Translations under genes and position numbers: made by a program
NCBI GenBank assembly: GCA_003647765.1
Contig: QMNM01000010.1
Coordinates: 1-14,109, forward strand
Direction of reading: 5' to 3'
DNA length: 14,109 nucleotides
DNA from: Candidatus Cloacimonadota bacterium
GTDB taxonomy: Bacteria > Cloacimonadota > Cloacimonadia > JGIOTU-2 > B8-G9
The notes under the pieces: generated by a model
What the model saw: only the letters and a program-made list of their open reading frames with translations
Databases searched by the model: none
What the model was told of the DNA's origin: nothing
Part shown: piece after piece, positions 8,780 to 14,109 of the stretch
Layout: the number at the start of each line of letters is the position of its first letter
Numbering within the stretch: position 1 is the first letter of the stretch

Positions 8780-9562
8780 ATGTCAAAACAAATTATTTGT
8801 TGTAATGCATTTATTTTACGAGTAATAAATCATAGTGAGACCAGTCAGATTATCCATTTTTTCACTGACAGATTTGGGCATATTTCAGCTATTGCAAAAG
8901 GCAGTCGCAGACCGAAAAGTAAATTTCTGGGCTATCTGGAACAATTAAATGAAGTAGAAATTGTTGTGTACTACAAGGAACAAGGACTCTCAATTTTAAC
9001 TGAAATTAGTTTGATAACTTCTCATTTAGCATTATTTAAAACTTTTAGTAAATCAGTGATAATAAATGCGGCTGTAGAAGTATATCTTCAACTCCTATTT
9101 AGCGATGAGGAAGTGAAAAAATTTTATCTATTGTTAAAGAATTTCTTAGAATATTTACATAAAGTAGAGAAAAACGAAATTCTGATTCTCTGGCGATTTT
9201 TACTGCGGATTACTTATTATTTAGGTTTTCCTTTACATATTAGCAGTTGTGTAATGTGTGGCACAAGAGATATTAGTATTTTATCAGGAGTGTCTTTTCT
9301 TAATAATGGAATAATCTGTCAAAATTGTGAAAAGAATATAAAAGTCAATCATTATAATGAAATATATTCAGAAAAAGTAACTTATCATTGTAGTAAAGAG
9401 GCATTAGCTATTTTAAGCACATTGAAAAATATTTCTGAAAAGATAAATAATTTGAATATGAGCAAACAGACAATAAGAGAGATAACTGCCATTTTTAAAA
9501 TTCATTTTAGCAATCATTTACATAAAGATTTTCATTTAAATAGCTTGAAGCTATTTTATTAG
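8780..9562 (+). CDS. recO: DNA repair protein RecO
   Basis: RecO loads RecA onto SSB-coated single-stranded DNA with RecR (RecF pathway) and anneals complementary strands. The 260-residue protein has the N-terminal OB-fold region (CNAFILRVINHSETSQII, then GHISAIAKGSRRPKSKF), the helical middle, and a zinc finger with Cys157-X2-Cys160 and Cys180-X2-Cys183. Length is typical (240-270). The start codon is 3 bases after the glmS stop and no good ribosome-binding site precedes it, so translation is probably coupled to glmS. The neighbouring EndoQ-helicase is also a DNA repair gene, but shared regulation is not shown. Confidence 0.94.
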   Translation: MSKQIICCNAFILRVINHSETSQIIHFFTDRFGHISAIAKGSRRPKSKFLGYLEQLNEVEIVVYYKEQGLSILTEISLITSHLALFKTFSKSVIINAAVEVYLQLLFSDEEVKKFYLLLKNFLEYLHKVEKNEILILWRFLLRITYYLGFPLHISSCVMCGTRDISILSGVSFLNNGIICQNCEKNIKVNHYNEIYSEKVTYHCSKEALAILSTLKNISEKINNLNMSKQTIREITAIFKIHFSNHLHKDFHLNSLKLFY

Positions 9563-9578
9563 ATGTGCAGAGTGTTAT

Positions 9579-9773
9579 GATGTATTCTTAATTTCTTTTG
9601 ACCCTAGCATTGGACATGAAATAAAGAAATCTCGTCCTTGTGTTGTAATATCTCCTGATGAAATGAATGAGAATATTTCAACAGTAATCTTTGCACCTAT
9701 GAGGACTCAGTCGCATTCATATCCAATTCGTGTTCCCATATACTTTAAAGTAAAAACTGGAAAAATACACTAA
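9579..9773 (+). pseudogene. mazF: mazF/pemK toxin remnant lacking start and C-terminus
   Basis: The frame starting at 9579 reads DVFLISFDPSIGHEIKKSRP, then CVVISPDEMN, and later YPIRVPI and KTGKIH before TAA at 9771-9773. This is the first half to two-thirds of a MazF/PemK mRNA endoribonuclease: the GDVFLxxFDP start of the fold, the conserved GHEIKKxRPCVVIS block and the YPxRV strand. There is no in-frame ATG, GTG or TTG between the recO stop (9560-9562) and the conserved block. The usual LDQIRTVD region and C-terminal helix are absent. It is therefore very probably inactive. It sits 17 bases after recO and ahead of a mazE-tail fragment, the reverse of the normal mazE-mazF order. A sequencing error alone cannot explain loss at both ends. 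Confidence 0.85.
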
Positions 9774-9798
9774 TTATTATATCAATATTGATTAGTGC

Positions 9799-9863
9799 GA
9801 TAATATCCACCTAATTGGTGAGAGTACCAAAAAATATAAGGAGTAATTATGTTAGCAATTAAA
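9799..9863 (+). repeat. 65-bp perfect direct repeat, copy 1 (antitoxin leader)
   Basis: Positions 9799-9863 are identical, base for base, to 10704-10768. The unit covers the end of a mazE coding region (the GATAATATC codons), a short inverted repeat, the ribosome-binding site and the first five codons (MLAIK) of an antitoxin gene. Weaker similarity continues leftward to about 9783 (ATTGATTA shared). The following coding sequences differ between copies. Confidence 0.95.
9808..9843 (+). promoter_or_regulatory. Leader with small inverted repeat and Shine-Dalgarno site for vapB
   Basis: CACC-TAATT-GGTG at 9808-9820 is a short inverted repeat that could be an autoregulatory operator. AAGGAG at 9838-9843 is a strong ribosome-binding site 5 bases before the vapB ATG. 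The same arrangement recurs at 10713-10748 in repeat copy 2. The operator role is an inference from the TA habit of autorepression; the four-base arms are weak evidence. Confidence 0.4.
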
Positions 9864-10094
9864 AATAAAGGCAGATATATTAACGATAGAGAGATTTTAA
9901 TAGACAAACCATTAAAAGATATTCCTATTGGAGCAAGTATTGAAATTATCGTTTTATTCCCAGAAGAGAAAAAAAGTAGTAAAAATGAGTGGCTATCTAA
10001 AGTTGAGAAAATGTCTGTCTGGGATGAAGAAACTTTGAACAGAATAGAAAATGTAGGGAGAGAGATAAACAAATGGAAAATAACGACATTTTAG
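9849..10094 (+). CDS. vapB: VapB-type antitoxin, partner of the PIN toxin
   Basis: This 81-residue small protein lies directly before and overlaps (22 bases) a PIN-domain toxin, the usual VapB-VapC arrangement. Its N-terminus, MLAIKNKGRYINDREI, resembles the short DNA-binding strand region seen in several antitoxin families. Its C-terminus has WDEETLNRIENVGREINKWK, like the toxin-binding helix of VapB proteins that ends INKWxI. It would neutralise VapC and repress the operon. The first five codons lie in the 65-bp repeat also found before the second antitoxin. AAGGAG is 5 bases upstream. The specific VapB subfamily is not resolved. Confidence 0.75.
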   Translation: MLAIKNKGRYINDREILIDKPLKDIPIGASIEIIVLFPEEKKSSKNEWLSKVEKMSVWDEETLNRIENVGREINKWKITTF

Positions 10095-10471
10095 TTGATA
10101 CGAATATCTTGATTGACTTCTTTCGTAAGAAAAATAAGCAAAAAACAATTCTGAAGCCGCTATTACCTGACTACAATTTCTATTTATCAGTCATAACAAT
10201 CTTTGAATTTGATTGTGGAGTAACTGACCAACAATTTAGAGATGAATTTAAAACCTTAATAGAACCTTTTACAATTTTGGATTTTGATCTGGAGTGTAGT
10301 TATGTTGCATCAAAAATCTATAAAGATTTGAAGAGAATAAACAAAATGATTGAGATGAAGGATATGTTTATTGCAGCTACCGCTCTTGAAAATAATCTGA
10401 AATTGTTGACCTTAAACAATAAACACTTTGAGAATATATCTGAAATAATTTTATTTAGTAAAATCAAATAA
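10073..10471 (+). CDS. vapC: VapC-type PIN-domain ribonuclease toxin
   Basis: This 132-residue PIN-domain protein has the normal size for a VapC toxin, a Mg2+-dependent RNase that typically cuts tRNA or rRNA. Acidic active-site residues are visible: Asp9 in ILVDTNILIDFF, Glu45 in SVITIFEFDCG and Asp97 in EMKDMFIAATAL. The fourth position, in TLNNKHFE, is Asn115, common in this family. The frame is intact and overlaps vapB, so the pair is translationally coupled and looks functional. It is the only complete type II pair in the island. The RNA target cannot be told from sequence. Confidence 0.9.
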   Translation: MENNDILVDTNILIDFFRKKNKQKTILKPLLPDYNFYLSVITIFEFDCGVTDQQFRDEFKTLIEPFTILDFDLECSYVASKIYKDLKRINKMIEMKDMFIAATALENNLKLLTLNNKHFENISEIILFSKIK

Positions 10472-10494
10472 AAAAATAAAGCAGAAAGGTCAAA

Positions 10495-10751
10495 ATGAAA
10501 ACATCAATAGTTCCGATAGGAGATTCCATAGGCATTAAAATACCAAGAACAATATTAGAACAATGTCATATTAAGAAAAATGTCATTATGGAAGTGAATT
10601 TGACAAAATCATTATCAAGCCTATTAAAAATAAGCCAAGAGAGAATTGGAAATGGTCTTTCAAGAAAATGCACGAAAATGAAGATGACCAATTGATTATT
10701 GAGGATAATATCCACCTAATTGGTGAGAGTACCAAAAAATATAAGGAGTAA
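10495..10751 (+). pseudogene. mazE: mazE antitoxin (AbrB/SpoVT fold) with a frameshift
   Basis: The first frame, from ATG 10495, gives the MazE N-terminal swapped-hairpin DNA-binding domain: MKTSIVPIGDSIGIKIPRTI. After EVN (about 10599) the frame drifts into an unrelated tail ending at 10695. In the frame of GAC 10602 the normal MazE continuation appears: DKIIIKPIKNKPRENWKW, then KKMHENEDDQLIIEDNI, to TAA at 10749-10751. One missing base near 10599-10602 explains both halves. Asp10 replaces the Asn usual in IGNSxGIxIP. The C-terminal end is also odd: after EDNI it reads through the 65-bp repeat instead of the acidic, Trp-rich MazE end. No mazF follows; a mazF remnant lies about 900 bases upstream. 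A sequencing or assembly error at the frameshift cannot be excluded. Confidence 0.85.
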
Positions 10752-10768
10752 TTATGTTAGCAATTAAA
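10704..10768 (+). repeat. 65-bp perfect direct repeat, copy 2 (antitoxin leader)
   Basis: This copy is identical to 9799-9863. Its left end is inside the mazE reading frame (codons for D-N-I) and its right end is after the fifth codon of the next antitoxin gene. The unit between repeat starts is 905 bp and carries vapBC plus mazE, so homologous recombination between copies could excise or amplify it. Confidence 0.95.
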
Positions 10769-10982
10769 GGCATCTACGAAAATGGTAAAATACACTTGCA
10801 GGGGAAAAGTTAGAATTACTAAACTAGTTAATGTTATAGTTACATTTATGGAAGATATTAAAACATCTATTCACAAAAAACTTGATTTGAAAAAGTTCTC
10901 ATTTGAGAAAAGTAGAGAACTTCTGAAAGATTACAAGGGTTCGTTAAGTGAAGCAGTTATAGAAGAACTAAGGAGTCCATAA
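10754..10982 (+). pseudogene. VapB-like antitoxin with +1 frameshift, no cognate toxin
   Basis: ATG 10754 starts MLAIKGIYENGKIHLQGKS and meets TAG after 19 codons. The frame one base along continues the same kind of protein: GKVRITKLVNVIVTFMEDIK, then FSFEKSRELLKDYKGSLSEA and VIEELRSP, to TAA 10980-10982. Removing one G from the GGGG run at 10801-10804 joins both parts into a 76-residue antitoxin of the type usually found before a VapC toxin. The internal ATG at 10782 in the second frame has no ribosome-binding site and is an unlikely true start. No toxin follows; an MntA-HepT pair begins 2 bases later. The GGGG tract could also be a sequencing error, in which case the gene is intact but still an orphan. 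Confidence 0.75.
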
Positions 10983-10984
10983 AA

Positions 10985-11254
10985 ATGATAACAGAAAAAG
11001 ATAAAGAAATAATTTTAAAGTATGCTAAAAAATATAATGTTTCATATATTATTTTATTTGGCTCCTCAATAACAGAATATAAAGAAACGAATGACATTGA
11101 CATAGGAGTAAAGGGAATCAAACCTCAACTATTCTTCAAATTTTATGCTGAGTTATTTAAACATTTATCAAAACCTGTTGATCTTGTTGATATTTCTAAA
11201 GAGTCGTTATTTAATCAGATTATAGAAGAAACCGGGGTAAGAATTTATGGATAA
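10985..11254 (+). CDS. mntA: MntA-type minimal nucleotidyltransferase antitoxin
   Basis: This 89-residue MNT-domain protein has the nucleotidyltransferase signature GSS (26-28) followed by NDIDIGV, giving Gly26-Ser27 and Asp37-X-Asp39. A third carboxylate, Asp66, is in PVDLVD. The known role of MntA proteins is to neutralise a HEPN toxin by adding AMP units to a tyrosine next to its active site. It overlaps the HEPN gene by 8 bases (ATGGATAA), so both are translated together. Its ribosome-binding site AGGAG (10971-10975) lies inside the end of the frameshifted antitoxin. All catalytic residues are intact. If it did not act on HepT it would be an uncharacterised small NTase, but the overlap makes the pairing very likely. 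Confidence 0.9.
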   Translation: MITEKDKEIILKYAKKYNVSYIILFGSSITEYKETNDIDIGVKGIKPQLFFKFYAELFKHLSKPVDLVDISKESLFNQIIEETGVRIYG

Positions 11255-11684
11255 ACTAAATAGGCAGATTCTTGCAGAAAAGGAGAATGTTGATATAGCT
11301 CTGGATAATCTCAAAAATGCAATGGCAAGAACAGATAAATCAATTATTGAATTAGCCGCTATTGGTACATTTCTTCACAATATCTACAATGGGATAGAAA
11401 ATATCTTAAAGCAAATTCTATATGCAAAAAGTGTTGATATACCTAAATCTGATACATGGCATAAAGACCTCTTAAATCTATCAGTTTCTATTGGTGTTAT
11501 TTCAGAGGATTTATCTGATAAACTTTATGAATATCTAACTTTTAGACATTTTTTTGTTCATTCTTATGGATTTATGCTTGTAGAATTTCATTTAGAAGAT
11601 TTAGCTAATAACATTCCTGATATTTGGTCGCAATTTCTATTGGAGATACAGAATTTATTAAATGAGTTGGAACTTAATGGATAA
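11247..11684 (+). CDS. hepT: HepT-like HEPN ribonuclease toxin
   Basis: This 145-residue, mostly helical protein carries the HEPN RNase motif R-X4-H-X-Y as Arg100, His105 and Tyr107 in RHFFVHSYGF. In HepT toxins the Arg and His cut RNA and the nearby Tyr is the site that MntA AMPylates; all three are present. Length matches HepT (about 130-150). The N-terminal helices (AEKENVDIALDNLKNAM) resemble the HepT dimer bundle. The start codon lies within the end of mntA. The reading frame is complete, so this pair looks functional and is the last element of the TA island. The tRNA-cleaving activity reported for some HepT proteins is known for the family, not shown here. Confidence 0.9.
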   Translation: MDKLNRQILAEKENVDIALDNLKNAMARTDKSIIELAAIGTFLHNIYNGIENILKQILYAKSVDIPKSDTWHKDLLNLSVSIGVISEDLSDKLYEYLTFRHFFVHSYGFMLVEFHLEDLANNIPDIWSQFLLEIQNLLNELELNG

Positions 11685-11819
11685 TAGTTCCGATAGATAA
11701 CAAAAGCCTGACTTCCAAACCTGAAACAAAAAAATAAATAGCCAAGGATTATTTACAGTAACAAAAAATTTTGCACAAAAAATAAATTAGTGGAATAATA
11801 GAAAAATAAGGAGATAATA

Positions 11820-13736
11820 ATGAAAAGATTACTTTTATTGACGGTCATTTCTATTTTGTTGTTCAGCTGTGCAACACAAATGGATTATTCATTCTTACAG
11901 CAAATCAACAAAGATAAGTATGAGAATGCTAATGCAGTTATTGTGTTAGATAGCACTTATACTGATGTTGAAGAATCAGGAAAATATGTAACGACACAGC
12001 ATAAACTTGTAAAAATACTGACGATGAAAGGAAAAGCACAATATTCAGAGGCAACTTTTGGCTATTTTACTTTATATGATACAGTAATTGTAGAAATGGC
12101 AAAAGTAATTAGTCCTGATGGCGAGGTGATAAAAGTTCAAAAAGAGGATATTAAAGATCTAAAAATCCCTGCTTTTGGTAAATTCTTTCTGCCCAATGTT
12201 AGAATGAAAAAGATTATCTTCCCAAATGTTGAGGAAGGTTCATCTGTTGAATATGTAGTGAAAAGTATAATGAGAAATCCTCCAATGGAAAATAATTTTG
12301 ATACTTATGTTCTTTTTGAATCTAGTGAGCCGATAGAAAAAATGGTGTATGTAGTAGCATGCCCAATTCCTCTGAATTGGAAAGTAAAAAATGATGATAG
12401 CCAATCAATACAATTTCAGCAAACCGAGAAAAAAGGTAAACAAATTTACAAATGGTCTGCTGAAAATGTGGCTGGAATAATTGAAGAACCTATGGTGCCA
12501 CCTATTCCAGATGTATGCAAAAAACTCCTTATTACTTCTGTTCCATCGTGGGAAATCTGGTCAAAGTGGTATTGGAATCTTTGTAAGGATAAATTCGCTA
12601 CTAATGATACTATGAATGCAGTAATAGACAGTGTTCTTGTTGGAAAAGAGACAAGAGAGGACAGCATAAGGGCATTGTATTATTATGTCTCAAAAAATGT
12701 AAGATATGTAGCAACTAAAATGTCAGGTAAAAAGGGTGGTTATGAGCCATTCCCAGCAGCAAAATGTTTTAGAGACAAATATGGCGTGTGTCGTGATAAA
12801 GCATGTCTGCTTGCCGCAATGTTGAGAAAAGCAGGATTTGATGCTTATACTGTTTTGACTAATCCATCTTTGAATATAGAAAAGGATATTCCTGTTGACC
12901 AGTTCAATCACGCTATTACTGCTGTAAGAGAAAAAGATGGCAGTTTTTTGTATATTGACCCAACAGCAGAGAATACAAAGGAGTTCTTAATTTCAATTGA
13001 GCAAGATAAGGCAGTGCTTGTATGTGATGAGCATGGTGAAGACCTTGAATATACGCCAAAAGTACCAGCAGAAAAGAATCTCTTTTATATGGAATCAACA
13101 GGATATTTGCAAGAGAATGGTTCACTGAAAGAGACATTGACAATGAAGTTATCAGGGCTGATGGATATGGCTTTCAGACAACTTCTAACAATGCTTCCAC
13201 CAGAACAAATGAAACAGGTATTTCAATCTATGGTAAGTGGAGTGGCAACAGGTGCAATTCTGGATACATTTTATTATAGCGATCCAAAGGACCTTTATAA
13301 GCCATTGGAACTTACTCTTATATTCAATGCTGAAAATTATGGTCTATTTCTTGACGAAACTTTCTCATTCAAATTTCCTTTTTCTTCTGGCGGTGGAGGT
13401 GCCTCTATCTCATTTGGCGGAGGTGGAAATCCATTTGCACTTGAAGAGAGAAAATATCCACTCTATATGTATAGTACGATAAAAACAGAGGTAATAGAAA
13501 CGATTTACATTCCTGAAGGATATGAAGTTATAGAAGTTCCAGAAACTGTTAAAGAGAATCTCGGCTTCTTTAGTATGGAAAGTCAATATAGAGTAAGGGA
13601 TAAGTTTATTTCTCACAATGCTGTGGCTACCTTTAATGACTTTATTTTTCCACCTGATAAGTATAAGAAGATTAAGTCCATTATGGATAAAGTATCAGAA
13701 AAGAGCGGTCAAGAAGTGATTCTTAGGAAGAAATAG
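11820..13736 (+). CDS. DUF3857/transglutaminase-like lipoprotein
   Basis: This 638-residue protein has a lipoprotein signal: a hydrophobic stretch ending LLFSC with Cys17 as the lipidated residue. Residues about 34-240 match the DUF3857 beta-rich domain (ITTQHKLVKI-like strands, SPDGEVIKV, VEEGSSVEYV). A transglutaminase-like papain-fold domain follows, with Cys324 in YGVCRDKACLLAAMLRKAG, His364 in DQFNHAI and Asp380 in YIDPTAE, a complete Cys-His-Asp set. The C-terminal third contains two Gly4 tracts at 524-527 and 533-536 and no recognised domain. It is probably anchored in the outer or inner membrane facing the periplasm. The function is not known: candidates are peptide cleavage, crosslinking or cell-wall modification. 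AAGGAG is 6 bases upstream. The next gene downstream is a paralog. Confidence 0.88.
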   Translation: MKRLLLLTVISILLFSCATQMDYSFLQQINKDKYENANAVIVLDSTYTDVEESGKYVTTQHKLVKILTMKGKAQYSEATFGYFTLYDTVIVEMAKVISPDGEVIKVQKEDIKDLKIPAFGKFFLPNVRMKKIIFPNVEEGSSVEYVVKSIMRNPPMENNFDTYVLFESSEPIEKMVYVVACPIPLNWKVKNDDSQSIQFQQTEKKGKQIYKWSAENVAGIIEEPMVPPIPDVCKKLLITSVPSWEIWSKWYWNLCKDKFATNDTMNAVIDSVLVGKETREDSIRALYYYVSKNVRYVATKMSGKKGGYEPFPAAKCFRDKYGVCRDKACLLAAMLRKAGFDAYTVLTNPSLNIEKDIPVDQFNHAITAVREKDGSFLYIDPTAENTKEFLISIEQDKAVLVCDEHGEDLEYTPKVPAEKNLFYMESTGYLQENGSLKETLTMKLSGLMDMAFRQLLTMLPPEQMKQVFQSMVSGVATGAILDTFYYSDPKDLYKPLELTLIFNAENYGLFLDETFSFKFPFSSGGGGASISFGGGGNPFALEERKYPLYMYSTIKTEVIETIYIPEGYEVIEVPETVKENLGFFSMESQYRVRDKFISHNAVATFNDFIFPPDKYKKIKSIMDKVSEKSGQEVILRKK

Positions 13737-13747
13737 CACACAAAAGG

Positions 13748-13816
13748 ACACTGATAAGAAATTATAAAATGTGAATTGGTGAACTTGTGAATTAGGAAAA
13801 ATTTGTCAGTGTTTTT
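13748..13816 (+). terminator. Possible terminator with long loop after the DUF3857 gene
   Basis: ACACTGATAA (13748-13757) pairs with TTGTCAGTGT (13803-13812), one pair being G-T, and is followed by T5 (13812-13816). The 45-base loop is long for an intrinsic terminator and contains the short tandem repeat at 13771-13794, so the call is tentative. Confidence 0.4.
13771..13794. repeat. Three tandem 8-bp units, GTGAA-type
   Basis: GTGAATTG, GTGAACTT and GTGAATTA follow one another without gaps. They lie in the intergenic loop between the two DUF3857 genes and have no coding frame of note. They may be slippage-derived. Confidence 0.5.
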
Positions 13817-13827
13817 CTGCTTCGCCA

Positions 13828-13882
13828 CGTTAAATAACTTAAAATAAACGCTAAAGGATTAATAAAGTGGTTCTATTTAACG
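13828..13882. repeat. 9-bp inverted repeat upstream of the second DUF3857 gene
   Basis: CGTTAAATA (13828-13836) and TATTTAACG (13874-13882) are perfect complements 37 bases apart, ending 46 bases before the ATG at 13929. This could be an operator pair for the downstream gene, or chance in AT-rich DNA. No clear -35/-10 promoter was identified. Confidence 0.3.
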
Positions 13883-13928
13883 GGGTAAATTTATGTTTTT
13901 GCGAATTAAATTACACAAGAGGTGAATA

Positions 13929-14109
13929 ATGAAACGACATATTTTAACGATTTTATTGATGATAATGATTATACCGCAATTTGTAATGGCAAAAGAGTAT
14001 CCTAATGCATCAGGTATTGTGCTTCTTGATAGCACAACCATTACTCTGCAAAAGGATATGAAGGTTGTTAAAGAGAGATATTTGAGGATAAAAATATTAG
14101 AAAAGAGAG
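13929..14109 (+). CDS. Second DUF3857-type exported protein, cut by window edge
   Basis: Sixty codons are visible. Residues 1-21 form a signal peptide (MKRHILTILLMIMII, cleavage likely after VMA), without the lipobox Cys of the upstream gene. Residues 24-36, YPNASGIVLLDST, align with 34-46 of the upstream protein, YENANAVIVLDST (7 of 13 identical, most others conservative), and the next strand, ERYLRIKILEK, matches its QHKLVKILT. This marks it as a paralog starting a DUF3857 domain. GAGGTG precedes the ATG by 5 bases. Whether it keeps a transglutaminase domain cannot be seen. Confidence 0.8.
   Translation, partial: MKRHILTILLMIMIIPQFVMAKEYPNASGIVLLDSTTITLQKDMKVVKERYLRIKILEKR

Noticed and set aside
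9782-10072. 96-codon open frame on the minus strand
   Set aside because: It lies antisense to vapB and the leader repeat, has no recognisable domain, and the plus-strand vapB-vapC overlap explains the region.
10495-10695. Complete 66-residue MazE in a single frame
   Set aside because: Residues after about 35 do not resemble MazE, whereas the neighbouring frame gives the proper continuation, so the gene is frameshifted.
9799-10768. CRISPR array or integron cassette reading of the two repeats
   Set aside because: There are only two copies 905 bp apart with genes between, no spacers, no attC-like structure and no cas or integrase gene.
10782-10982. Independent 66-residue gene starting at ATG 10782
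   Set aside because: There is no ribosome-binding site before it, and its sequence continues the antitoxin that starts at 10754 in the adjacent frame, so one frameshifted gene is the better reading.
10506-11696. 14-bp match AATAGTTCCGATAG at 10506-10519 (mazE) and 11683-11696 (end of hepT)
   Set aside because: It could mark a leftover mazE start at the island edge, but the match does not extend and a 14-mer can recur by chance in 14 kb of AT-rich DNA.
12446-13143. Several 60-75 codon minus-strand frames inside the DUF3857 gene
   Set aside because: They are antisense to a well-supported gene with an intact catalytic triad and show no family resemblance or ribosome-binding sites.

Overview
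This AT-rich window looks like a chromosome segment from a Gram-negative (diderm) bacterium. The diderm call rests on a lipoprotein signal, several signal peptides and a predicted outer-membrane-barrel-like domain fused to a protease. A secreted deiminase, the barrel-SppA fusion and paired DUF3857/transglutaminase proteins would suit an uncultured lineage of the Fibrobacterota-Chlorobi-Bacteroidota type or a candidate phylum such as Cloacimonadota or WOR-3. That placement is an inference from gene content; no rRNA or other marker in the window settles it.

Layout. Positions 1-895 (minus strand) hold the N-terminal 298 residues of a secreted peptidyl-arginine/agmatine deiminase-family protein that runs off the left edge. 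A divergent intergenic region with an inverted repeat and a dispersed-repeat copy follows. A co-directional plus-strand block then carries sppA with an extra N-terminal barrel-like domain (1076-3412), a terminator-like hairpin, an endonuclease Q-UvrD helicase fusion (3515-6760), glmS (6938-8776) and recO (8780-9562, 3 bases after glmS). These are housekeeping functions: envelope proteolysis, repair of deaminated DNA, amino-sugar synthesis and recombinational repair.

From 9563 to 11684 lies a scrambled toxin-antitoxin (TA) island. It contains a mazF remnant without a start or C-terminus, an apparently intact vapBC pair, a frameshifted mazE, a frameshifted VapB-like antitoxin with no toxin of its own, and an intact MntA-HepT (nucleotidyltransferase-HEPN) pair. 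A perfect 65-bp direct repeat (9799-9863 and 10704-10768) supplies both antitoxin genes with the same leader, ribosome-binding site and first five codons, and its left end falls inside the mazE tail. This points to repeated recombination among TA modules at a shared leader.

Positions 11820-13736 encode a DUF3857/transglutaminase-like lipoprotein. After an intergenic region with small repeats and a possible terminator, a second, paralogous DUF3857-type gene starts at 13929 and is cut by the right edge.

The two points most worth following up are the EndoQ-UvrD fusion, which joins a deaminated-DNA nicking enzyme to a helicase in one chain, and the TA island, where the perfect leader repeat marks a likely site of module exchange.
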